From positions 1-10,839 of the forward strand of contig CAIXHJ010000146.1 of the NCBI GenBank assembly GCA_903919165.1: DNA of 10,839 nt, in the 5' to 3' direction. Source of the stretch: an uncultured Holophagaceae bacterium. GTDB lineage: Bacteria > Acidobacteriota > Holophagae > Holophagales > Holophagaceae. Under the pieces are notes generated by a model. That model saw only the letters and a program-made list of their open reading frames with translations. It had not been told where the DNA came from and searched no databases. The number at the start of each line of letters is the position of its first letter. Position 1 is the stretch's first letter. The position numbers and the translations under genes were made by a program. Shown here one piece after another: positions 1 to 6,257 of the stretch.

Positions 1-1
1 C

Positions 2-646
2 ATTGGTGCGATCGACCGCTCCAATCCGGCCAGCAACATCATTCCCGCTGGCATGACTGCGGAAATCGCCATGAATGCCTCCAACTTGCTCTCCGATATC
101 AAGCCGGGCTACATGCTCGGTGCTAAGCCACGCCAGCAGGCCATTGGGCACGTCATCGGTATCCTCTCGGGTGCCTTGGCCTGCATCCCCCTGTTCTATC
201 TGTTGTTCCTGCCCGCGGATGCCCATGGCGTGCGCTCCAGCGCCACCATCGTGTCAGAGCAGTTCGCCTTCCCCGCTGCCGTGCAATGGAAAGGGGTCGC
301 CGAACTGATCGCCAAAGGCGTCCGCAGCCTGCCCGTTTCCGCCGTCATCGCCATGATCGTCGCCGCTGTGTGCGCCGTCGCGATGGAAGCGGCCCGCATC
401 GTCACGAAAGGCCGCTTTCCGCTGTCGGCAGTCTCAATCGGCCTGGGCGTAGTGCTGCCCCCCGAGTCCTGCCTGGCCATGTGGCTTGGCGCGGCAGTGT
501 TCTGGTGGATGGGTCGCAAACATCCCGAAAAAGGCACAGGTGGCCACAATTTCTGGGTTGAAGGCTGCGAACCCATTTGCGCTGGCCTGATCTCAGGTGC
601 CGCCCTCATTGGCATTGGCAATGCCATCATCAACGTGTTGATCTGA
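2..646 (+). CDS. OPT-family oligopeptide transporter, C-terminal part (5' end outside window)
   Basis: This frame is open from the first bases of the window to a TGA at 644-646, giving the last 214 residues of a longer inner-membrane protein; the ATG at 53 is internal, not the start. Seen: four hydrophobic stretches at about residues 48-70, 110-130, 140-170 and 191-213, and conserved-looking stretches such as NASNLLSDIKPGYMLGAKPR and the GLGVVLPPES loop, which I recognise as the C-terminal half of OPT transporters. Known of the family: proton-coupled uptake of oligopeptides or metal chelates, usually 600 residues or more with many membrane helices. The substrate cannot be told from this fragment. 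The gene converges on lpxC, with a GC hairpin between the two 3' ends, so it is not part of the envelope gene block to its right. Confidence 0.88.
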   Translation: MGAIDRSNPASNIIPAGMTAEIAMNASNLLSDIKPGYMLGAKPRQQAIGHVIGILSGALACIPLFYLLFLPADAHGVRSSATIVSEQFAFPAAVQWKGVAELIAKGVRSLPVSAVIAMIVAAVCAVAMEAARIVTKGRFPLSAVSIGLGVVLPPESCLAMWLGAAVFWWMGRKHPEKGTGGHNFWVEGCEPICAGLISGAALIGIGNAIINVLI

Positions 647-669
647 ACGCCGGCTTGGGCTCCAGGCGA

Positions 670-697
670 GGGTCCTCAAGTTGGCATGCGAGGACCC
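670..697. terminator. Hairpin between convergent OPT and lpxC 3' ends
   Basis: GGGTCCTC (670-677) and GAGGACCC (690-697) form a perfect 8-bp GC-rich stem with a 12-base loop in the 54-base gap between two convergent genes. No T-run follows on either strand, so it is not a classical intrinsic terminator. A bidirectional stop or 3'-end-protecting hairpin is the likeliest role by position. Confidence 0.45.
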
Positions 698-700
698 GGC

Positions 701-1609
701 TCAAGCAGGCTGCGACACCAGGGGCTGGAAGAAGAAGCGCACGTTGGCCGGTTCGGCTTCCTCAGTCCACTCCCAGCAATTGGGATTGGCGAGGATGGCC
801 TTGGCCAGGGCGACGTGCATGGCGTGGCCTGCGGCATGGGCTTCAACAAGTCCCAACAGGGGCGCGCCCAGCAGGGCCAGATCGCCCACCAGATCGAGCA
901 TCTTGTGGCGCACGGCCTCGTCTTCATAGCGAAGGGAGTCGTTCAGGGGACCGTCGGCGCCAAAGACCACGGCGTTCTCAAGACTGCCGCCCAGGGCAAG
1001 GCCACGGGCACGCAACTGGTCGACCTCCTGAGCCAGGCAGAACGTGCGGGCGGAACCCAACTCGCGACGGTATTTATCCGGGGTGAGGCTCAGCTCGCGA
1101 CTCTGACGGCCCAGGGCTGGAATAGGGAAATCGATGACGTAGCGCAGGCGCAGGCCATCGAAGGGGAGGGCGCGAATCCAGCGACCACCGTCCCGGATCT
1201 CCACCGGCTGCGTGATCTTCATGAAGCGCCGACGGCCAGCAAGGGCCCGAATGCCCGCCTGCAGAATGGCATCCACCCAGGGCGCGGCACTGCCATCGAG
1301 AATGGGCAATTCCTCGGCATCCACTTCGATGCGGAGGTGCTCGACTTCCATGCCGGAAAGGGCTGAGAGCAGGTGTTCAATGGTCTGGAGTCGGACACCA
1401 TCCTTCAGAAGGGTGGTGGCCAGAACGAGATCGCCAGCCAGATCCGCCCGGGCGGGAATCTCAGTGCCTGTGGGTGTGTGGACAAAGGTCAGTCCCGAGG
1501 GGGTCGCCACCGGCGCCAGCCGAACCGAGCAGGGGCGGTTGCCATGCAGACCATGTCCCGAGATGGTGATCTCGCTGTTCAGGGTTTGCGGTGTGGTGCT
1601 GCGGGGCAT
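701..1609 (-). CDS. lpxC: UDP-3-O-acyl-N-acetylglucosamine deacetylase LpxC
   Basis: Zinc-dependent deacetylase of the first committed step of lipid A synthesis, acting in the cytoplasm on UDP-3-O-acyl-GlcNAc. Counting from the ATG at 1609 (302 aa, normal length), the catalytic and metal residues are all visible: E78-H79 in TIEHLLSAL, the HKMLDLVGDLALLG motif with H235 and D239, and the general acid H262 in AAGHAMH; the LPILDGSAAPW signature is also present. The E78/H79 numbering matches that of well-studied LpxC proteins. Start choice: ATG 1609 has GAGG six bases upstream (1616-1619). In-frame ATG 1615 and GTG 1621 would add 2 and 4 residues but lack a well-placed ribosome site. It is the last gene of the rlpA-ispD-lpxC block, separated from ispD by an AT-rich gap with a palindrome, so it may also have its own promoter. 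Confidence 0.96.
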   Translation of the reverse strand: MPRSTTPQTLNSEITISGHGLHGNRPCSVRLAPVATPSGLTFVHTPTGTEIPARADLAGDLVLATTLLKDGVRLQTIEHLLSALSGMEVEHLRIEVDAEELPILDGSAAPWVDAILQAGIRALAGRRRFMKITQPVEIRDGGRWIRALPFDGLRLRYVIDFPIPALGRQSRELSLTPDKYRRELGSARTFCLAQEVDQLRARGLALGGSLENAVVFGADGPLNDSLRYEDEAVRHKMLDLVGDLALLGAPLLGLVEAHAAGHAMHVALAKAILANPNCWEWTEEAEPANVRFFFQPLVSQPA

Positions 1610-1630
1610 AATCATCCTCACAGCCCTATA

Positions 1631-1646
1631 AGCTATTTTTGTGCCA
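1631..1646 (-). promoter_or_regulatory. Sigma-54-like -24/-12 motif before lpxC
   Basis: Read on the minus strand the bases are TGGCACAAAAATAGCT. Against the RpoN consensus TGGCACG-N4-TTGCW this keeps the full TGGCAC block, the GC of the -12 box and exact spacing, with A for G at one place and A for the second T of TTGC. The predicted start of transcription would be about 1620, leaving a leader of about 11 bases that still contains the GAGG site of lpxC. The match is by eye in one short gap, and such a short leader is a weak point. Confidence 0.3.
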
Positions 1647-1651
1647 CTTAA

Positions 1652-1680
1652 CTAGCTAAATCATTTCATGATTTAGCTAG
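1652..1680. repeat. Perfect 13-bp palindrome in AT-rich lpxC upstream gap
   Basis: The arms CTAGCTAAATCAT (1652-1664) and ATGATTTAGCTAG (1668-1680) are exact reverse complements around a TTC loop. An outer inverted pair, CAGCCCT (1621-1627) and AGGGCTG (1689-1695), brackets it. The whole 75 bases are much richer in AT than the flanking genes. No T-run follows on the minus strand, so a terminator for ispD is not clearly indicated. The symmetry and the position just upstream of the -24/-12 motif fit an operator for a dimeric regulator. A remnant of a small mobile repeat is the other option; no target-site duplication is seen at the edges. Confidence 0.6.
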
Positions 1681-1698
1681 GACCAATAAGGGCTGAAT

Positions 1699-1716
1699 TG
1701 TGGTCCCTTCACCACA
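1699..1716. repeat. Short hairpin just after ispD stop
   Basis: TGTGGT (1699-1704) pairs with ACCACA (1711-1716) over a six-base loop, starting 15 bases beyond the ispD stop codon on the minus strand. There is no T-run after it. It could weakly attenuate transcription into lpxC or be chance. Confidence 0.25.
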
Positions 1717-1730
1717 GACCGTGGCTGGGT

Positions 1731-2436
1731 TCAATGCGAACGGGCGCGTTGCCAGTCTTCGGGAGTGGTGAGTTTCAGGTTGGAACTGGGACTGGGGATG
1801 AGTTTCACTGCCAGGCCCAGGCGCTCGAGAAGAGCCACGTCATCCGTGCCCACGAAGCCGGCCTCTTCAGCGGCGCGGAAGGCCTGGAGCCAGGTGCCTA
1901 GCCGGGCGATCTGGGGGGGTCTGGGCCCGGAAGAACTCCTCCCGGGGTTCCGTGCGGAGCACCCGGCCAAGGGAATCCACCCGCTTGAGGGTGTCCGTGG
2001 AGGGCTCCCCCAGCAGCACGCCGTCGAATCGGTCGAGGGCGCCCAGAGCTTCCCAGAGGGGGGCGGTTGGAGGAAAGGGTCTCACTGCATCGTGGATCAT
2101 CACCGGCATGAGGGGCAGGTTGGGCAGGGCCTTGAGGGCGATCCACACGGACTCCTGGCGGGTCGCGCCACCGGGGACGACCTTGCAGGGAATACCGAAA
2201 GACCAGCTGCGGGCTTCCTCCAGGTGGGTTTCCGGGACAGCCAAGGCGATACCTGCCAAGGGCGGCATGCCTGGGGCCAGGAAGGCCTCCACGGTCACCT
2301 GGAGCAGGGGCCTTCCATCCCAGTCCCGGAACTGCTTGGGCAGGCCTCCACCCATTCGTAGCCCACGGCCCCCGGCCGGAATGACCAGGTAGGGGCGCAA
2401 CGAATCACCGCTGGCGGGTGATGAAGGGCTCGACAC
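1731..2436 (-). pseudogene. ispD: IspD (2-C-methyl-D-erythritol 4-phosphate cytidylyltransferase), frameshifted as read
   Basis: IspD transfers CMP from CTP to MEP in the non-mevalonate isoprenoid pathway. The first part (2436 down to about 1914) carries the CTP-binding PAGGRGLRMGGGLPKQF loop, VVPGGATRQESV, MIHDAVRPF and DTLKRVD. The last 60 residues (VGTDDVALLERLG, SNLKLTTPEDW, to the stop at 1731) lie in another frame. The break is in a seven-G run at 1913-1919. Dropping one base restores FFRAQTPQIARLG, the expected RAQTPQ motif, and gives about 234 aa, normal for the family. As read, the first frame would stop at 1867 after 189 residues. Every other motif is intact, so a base-call error or a very recent slip is likelier than old decay. 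Start: GTG 2436 has AAGGA five bases upstream and overlaps the preceding gene by 32 bases; TTG 2400, with GGTGA upstream and just after that gene's stop, is an alternative (222 aa). Confidence 0.85.
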
Positions 2437-3127
2437 CGCGGTCCTTGAGCAGTTTGGCGATCTGTTGAGCGGCCTGTTCGGCGTCCTGGCGAGTCGTGTA
2501 GCTGCCCACTCGAACGCGTTTCACGACCTGACCGTTTCGCGTAGTGGCATTTTGAAGGGTGACCACGCCGAAGGTGTTTTCAAGTTCTCTCGTAAGTGTC
2601 TCGATATTCGTTGGATCCGAAAGTGATGCCACCTGCACGACAAAGGGATCGGCCTGGTTCCTGGTGGAATCAATGGCCATTGGGAGGCCCATGGCATCTA
2701 CGGAACGGATTCGAACTCGCGAAGTGCCCTTATCGAGTAATCCCAGATCCCGGGCTCCACGTTTGGAAAGGTCCAGGATCCTCTCCTTGATAAAGGGGCC
2801 CCGGTCATTGACCCGAAGGACGGCCCGTTTTTGGTTCTCCAGGTTCTCGACCTCCACGAAACTGCCCAGGGGGAGGGTCCGGTGGGCGCAGGTGTATTGC
2901 TCAGGATCGAAAATTTCCCCGCTGGCAGTAGGTCGCCCAGCGAATCCATCATCATCACCGCCATACCAGCTGGCCACACCTTCCTCCACATAGGCCTGGG
3001 CGTCCGTGGCGACCGTTCCGTTCTGGAAGGCCACCTGTGAGGAAGGGAGGGAAGCCGGAGGGCGCGTGCAATGCAGCGTAAAACTTAAAAGAACAAGGGT
3101 TGAGACTCGTGGGGTACTCCATCGCAT
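2405..3127 (-). CDS. rlpA: RlpA-like septal protein: DPBB lytic transglycosylase domain plus SPOR domain
   Basis: Counting from ATG 3127 (240 aa): a hydrophobic signal segment (residues 7-19) ending at Cys20; a double-psi beta-barrel domain, about 48-145, with ASWYGG, AHRTLPLG (H82) and VNDRGPF (D108), the His and Asp tied to catalysis in RlpA; then a SPOR domain, about 163-238 (FVVQVASLSDPTN to the VKRVRVGSYTTRQDA segment), which in the family binds denuded septal peptidoglycan. The likely role is cleavage of glycan strands at the division site. The lipobox is atypical, with TLHC where a small residue normally precedes Cys, so it may be a plain secreted protein. Start is uncertain: ATG 3250 has a better ribosome site (GGAG, four-base spacing) but would put 41 non-hydrophobic residues before the signal segment; ATG 3127 gives a clean signal peptide. 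Its 3' end overlaps ispD. Confidence 0.88.
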   Translation of the reverse strand: MRWSTPRVSTLVLLSFTLHCTRPPASLPSSQVAFQNGTVATDAQAYVEEGVASWYGGDDDGFAGRPTASGEIFDPEQYTCAHRTLPLGSFVEVENLENQKRAVLRVNDRGPFIKERILDLSKRGARDLGLLDKGTSRVRIRSVDAMGLPMAIDSTRNQADPFVVQVASLSDPTNIETLTRELENTFGVVTLQNATTRNGQVVKRVRVGSYTTRQDAEQAAQQIAKLLKDRGVEPFITRQR

Positions 3128-3271
3128 AAGTCTAAGGAACCCGCCCCTGCCAGGTTCCACCGGAGTTGGAGGGTCGAAGGCGATCTGGATCTCGTGGATC
3201 CACGACACGCAGGCCTTACTCCAATTGGTGGGATCGAAGGGGGATGTCATCGGGCTCCACAAAGATCAACA

Positions 3272-3289
3272 GGTCGGAATTTATCGACC
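3272..3289 (-). repeat. Inverted repeat in the leader of the rlpA-like gene
   Basis: GGTCG (3272-3276) and CGACC (3285-3289) flank an eight-base AT-rich centre. Outside them GATCAAC (3264-3270) and GTTGATC (3320-3326) form a second inverted pair. The element lies just downstream of the predicted transcription start, where an operator or a leader hairpin could act. The arms are short, so confidence is low. Confidence 0.3.
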
Positions 3290-3306
3290 AGCTCGTATAC
3301 ATAGAA

Positions 3307-3335
3307 AGTATGGTCGAATGTTGATCGTTTGTAAA
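3307..3335 (-). promoter_or_regulatory. Sigma-70-type promoter for rlpA-ispD(-lpxC)
   Basis: On the minus strand TTTACA (3335-3330; five of six to TTGACA) is followed after exactly 17 bases by CATACT (3312-3307; four of six to TATAAT). It lies in the most AT-rich stretch around (about 3262-3388), directly upstream of the rlpA-like gene, and predicts a start near 3300. This would separate rlpA-ispD-lpxC from the DUF4388 gene upstream. Confidence 0.6.
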
Positions 3336-3388
3336 GGACCGGCAATTAGAATATTAATATGCCTTGCGATTATTGCATTTAGATCTGA

Positions 3389-4996
3389 CTACTGCCGGTC
3401 TGGGATCTGGGCCACCCGGAAGGGCATTGGCCGGTTCCCTTCGGCCAGGAAGGGGGGAGGGAGCTTCTTGGCGGCTGCCTTGGCGGCCGCCTCGGATTCG
3501 AAGGAGCCGAAGAAGATCTGGTAGCAGGTCTTTCCGTCCCGCATGGCCATGGGCATGAGGAACAGATCCGGATCCTGACTCTTCAGCAGGTCGGCGGCAT
3601 GCTGAATGGTGGTCCCCTGACACGCGATCTCCAGCCGGAGGGTCCAACGGCCCTGTAGGGCCTTGCGGTGGAGTGAGCCCTGGGAGACGGCCTTCTTCCA
3701 GTCACCTTGGATGATCGTCTGGAGGCGATCGGCCTTGGAAGGAACCGAGGGTGGTTCCTTCTTCTGAGCGGGAGAACCTGGGGGTACGGCTTGGGGAGGC
3801 TCTGGAATAGGCTTGCCTTCAGGTTCCGGGGCGGGAACTGGTTTCACGGCTTCTGGTGAAGAAACGGCAGGTTTGACATCCGGCGCAGGTTCGGCCCTGT
3901 CCGACGGCGCCAGGGGTGCGGGGCGAGCTTGGCGGAGCCGACTGATTCCGAACCACAGGCCACCGATCAGCGCCGCCACGAGCAACAGGGCCAGGGGACG
4001 CCGGGAGGGCGCAGGTGTGATCTCGGGAGTCGGAGGTGGCTCCAGGCGTTCCGTGTTCCCCTCGACTGCATGATGGATGGGCAAGGCGGGTTCCGGCGGA
4101 GCAAGCGACTCGGATTCCTCGGGCAACGGATTATCCAACTCGTCCTGCGGACCCAGATGATCCAAGGCTTCAGAAAGGTGCTCCAGGTTGGTGGTGGGGT
4201 GCTGGCTGGCGTGGATTTCTGAGAACAGGGAAGGTTGGGCTGTGGCCGTCGGCTCTGGAAGGGCGGGGGTGCTTGGGGGGGGGGTGGGATCCAGAGCCAG
4301 TTCCAGCGCCCTGAGGTCCAGGGAGGGCAATTCGAGGAGACTCGCCCAGCCCATTTCACGCAGGAAGAGAATAAAGGCGCCCAGTCGGAAGGGCTCCACG
4401 CCGGACTCTCTGCTCAACTCCATCAAGGTGCGGCTGCCATCCAGGAGACTTGGCAGTTTGGCCAGGTCCAGGGGCAAGGTGAGTTCCAGATGACGGCGAC
4501 CCTCCAGGGCGACGACCTGGTTCAAGGGCCCGAGTTCCTCCAGGACCCGTTCCCGGTCCATCAAGTTAAGGACCCCCGCCAGCAGCATGGCCGGACTGTC
4601 AAAGGGCAGACGAACCGTAGTGGCGTCAAGGCTCCTCGCTTCAAAGACCGGATCCTGCTCCGTGGTGGCGATGCTGGCCCAGACCACCTGCTCCACCTGG
4701 GCCCGGGCGACATCGAGCAGGTCCCGCTGGGTGATGAAACCCATCACGATGAGGTTCTTCCCGATGGACATGGTCGGATTGAGGTTTGCCAGGGCGTAAT
4801 CGAGCTGGGCCTGGGTGATCCTGCCCCGTTCCACCAGCAGATGGGTCAGGCGGTCCAGTGGATGCGTGCTGGAGGCGAATACGATATCTCCAGCCTCCAG
4901 GAATATGGTTCGGTGGGGAGTCTGCCCCAACCGCCACACACCGGTAGCACGGGCCCGATGCCGGGCGAACAGATCCCTGAGGGCCGAAAGACTCAT
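3389..4996 (-). CDS. DUF4388 (PATAN) / transmembrane / SPOR-domain protein
   Basis: A 535-residue protein with an unusual order of parts. Residues 1 to about 110 read as a DUF4388 domain (MSLSALRDLF, FLEAGDIVFASS, then a helical stretch with GRITQAQLDYAL). About 145-230 is helical and resembles a winged-helix extension. About 236-332 is a Pro/Glu-rich linker. About 334-351 is one membrane helix (LALLLVAALIGGLWFGI). A second Pro-rich linker runs to about 425, and 452-528 is SPOR-like (CYQIFFGSFESEAAAKAAAKK). This predicts a cytoplasmic N-terminus and periplasmic C-terminus (inference). DUF4388 domains in other proteins are linked to signalling and gliding; SPOR domains bind septal peptidoglycan. 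Start: ATG 4996 overlaps the tyrS stop as ATGA and has GGTGG four bases upstream; ATG 5008 would add four residues without a clear ribosome site. A ten-G run (4275-4284) lies in the first linker. Confidence 0.85.
   Translation of the reverse strand: MSLSALRDLFARHRARATGVWRLGQTPHRTIFLEAGDIVFASSTHPLDRLTHLLVERGRITQAQLDYALANLNPTMSIGKNLIVMGFITQRDLLDVARAQVEQVVWASIATTEQDPVFEARSLDATTVRLPFDSPAMLLAGVLNLMDRERVLEELGPLNQVVALEGRRHLELTLPLDLAKLPSLLDGSRTLMELSRESGVEPFRLGAFILFLREMGWASLLELPSLDLRALELALDPTPPPSTPALPEPTATAQPSLFSEIHASQHPTTNLEHLSEALDHLGPQDELDNPLPEESESLAPPEPALPIHHAVEGNTERLEPPPTPEITPAPSRRPLALLLVAALIGGLWFGISRLRQARPAPLAPSDRAEPAPDVKPAVSSPEAVKPVPAPEPEGKPIPEPPQAVPPGSPAQKKEPPSVPSKADRLQTIIQGDWKKAVSQGSLHRKALQGRWTLRLEIACQGTTIQHAADLLKSQDPDLFLMPMAMRDGKTCYQIFFGSFESEAAAKAAAKKLPPPFLAEGNRPMPFRVAQIPDRQ
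4275..4284. repeat. G10 mononucleotide run inside the DUF4388/SPOR gene
   Basis: Ten consecutive G (C on the coding strand) encode part of a proline run in the linker after the N-terminal region. The frame is intact on both sides as read. A one-base slip would remove the membrane helix and SPOR domain. Confidence 0.9.
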
Positions 4997-6192
4997 GTGA
5001 CCACCCATCGCTCAAGCTTGAGTTTGCCTACTTTCACCAGGAGGGACTGTCCGGGACGAAGCCTCAATCGCAGGGAGGGATCCACAGTCCTCTGCCCATC
5101 CAGACTTACGGCGCCCTGACCGATGAGGCGCTCGGCCTCTTTGCGGCTCGCCGCCAGACCCCGCTCCACCAGCAGGCGGGTCAGTGGCAACTCTCCCTCC
5201 GTGGCGGGCACCGCCACCTGGGGAGCCTCCTCCTGGCTGCGCCCCGAGAAGCGGCGGACCCAGCGCTCCTCCGCTTCAAGGCCTGCAGCCGCCCCATGGA
5301 AATCCGAAACGATCTGGCGGGCCAGAGCCTTCTTGGCGTCCATGGGATGGCCCAGTTTGAGGGCGTCGATCTCGGCGGGCAGCTTGTCCGTGAGCAGCAG
5401 ATACCAATCCCACATGAGGGTGTCGCCGATGCTCATGGCCTTGCCGTACTGCGTATCCGGATCCTCCATGAACCCGATGTAGTTTCCGAGGGACTTGGAC
5501 ATCTTCTCGATGCCGTCCAGGCCCAGCAGCAAGGGCACGGTGAGCACCACCTGGGGCTGCTGGCCCGAGGCCTCCTGGAGGATGCGCCCCTGCATGAGAT
5601 TGAAGAGCTGGTCATTGCCACCCAGTTCCACGTCCGCCTCTAGCGCCACCGAATCGTAGGCCTGAGCGATGGGGTAGAGCAGTTCGTGGATGCTGATGGG
5701 CTGATTGTCGTTCAGGCGCTTCTGGAAATCATTCCGCTCCAGCATCTGGGCCAGGGTGAACCGGGAGGTGAGCCGGATCCATTGTTCGCCCTTGAATTCC
5801 CCGAACCATTCGCTGTTGAAGCGGATCCTGGTCTTCTTGGGATCCAGGATCTTGAAGACCTGGGCCTTGTAGGTCTCGGCATTGGCCAGTATCTCCGCCG
5901 GTGTGAGGGGCGGGCGCGTCGCCTTCTTCCCTGTGGGATCGCCGATGAGGCCCGTGAAGTCCCCGATGAGGAAGGTGACCTCGTGGCCGAGGTTCTGGAA
6001 CTGGGCCATCTTGCGGATGAGCACGCCGTGACCGAGATGCAGATCCGGGGCCGTGGGATCGAAGCCCGTCTTGATCCGGAGGGGCCTGCCTTCCTTCAGC
6101 TTTGCTTCCAGCTGCGCGACCTTGTGGCAGGTCACGGCGCCCTTTGTGAGCAGAGCAAGCGCATCAGATACAGATCCGGAAGCAGCAGTCAT
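4993..6192 (-). CDS. tyrS: Tyrosyl-tRNA synthetase (TyrRS)
   Basis: Class I synthetase that charges tRNA-Tyr in the cytoplasm; 399 aa, a typical length. Seen in order: HLGH (residues 52-55, the HIGH motif) after GFDPTAPD; the tyrosine-binding and core stretch YDSVALEADVELGGNDQLFN (about 179-198); EKMSKSLGN (KMSKS at 230-234); a helical anticodon-binding region to about 320; and a C-terminal S4 RNA-binding domain (about 335-395, LTRLLVERGLAASRKEAERL). The KMSKS form rather than KFGKT places it with the TyrZ-like subfamily of bacterial TyrRS (known of the family). The ATG at 6192 is the natural start; the ribosome site before it is weak (GCAGG next to the ATG). The stop overlaps the start of the DUF4388 gene, so the two are probably co-translated. 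The 65 bases upstream show no T-box-like structure. Confidence 0.96.
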   Translation of the reverse strand: MTAASGSVSDALALLTKGAVTCHKVAQLEAKLKEGRPLRIKTGFDPTAPDLHLGHGVLIRKMAQFQNLGHEVTFLIGDFTGLIGDPTGKKATRPPLTPAEILANAETYKAQVFKILDPKKTRIRFNSEWFGEFKGEQWIRLTSRFTLAQMLERNDFQKRLNDNQPISIHELLYPIAQAYDSVALEADVELGGNDQLFNLMQGRILQEASGQQPQVVLTVPLLLGLDGIEKMSKSLGNYIGFMEDPDTQYGKAMSIGDTLMWDWYLLLTDKLPAEIDALKLGHPMDAKKALARQIVSDFHGAAAGLEAEERWVRRFSGRSQEEAPQVAVPATEGELPLTRLLVERGLAASRKEAERLIGQGAVSLDGQRTVDPSLRLRLRPGQSLLVKVGKLKLERWVVT

Positions 6193-6257
6193 GCCTGCAT
6201 CTTGGCGGAAAAACCGCGCTGGCTCAATGAGGATCAGCTTGGATCCTTTGATGGGTC

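Noticed and set aside
686..1366. 226-codon plus-strand frame antisense to lpxC
   Set aside because: Covers the conserved LpxC catalytic codons on the other strand and has no family feature.
3337..3400. GACCGGCA (3337-3344) / TGCCGGTC (3393-3400) inverted repeat around the end of the DUF4388 gene as a terminator
   Set aside because: One arm lies inside the coding region and the arms are 48 bases apart with no T-run, so chance is likely.
4235..5119. 294-codon plus-strand frame antisense to the DUF4388 gene and the tyrS end
   Set aside because: Crosses two real genes in antisense; composition reflects the Pro-rich sense strand.
6193..6257. T-box or other leader control of tyrS
   Set aside because: The gap is only 65 bases with small hairpins (GGATC/GATCC and GCGG/CCGC); too short for a T-box and lacking its conserved bulge sequence.
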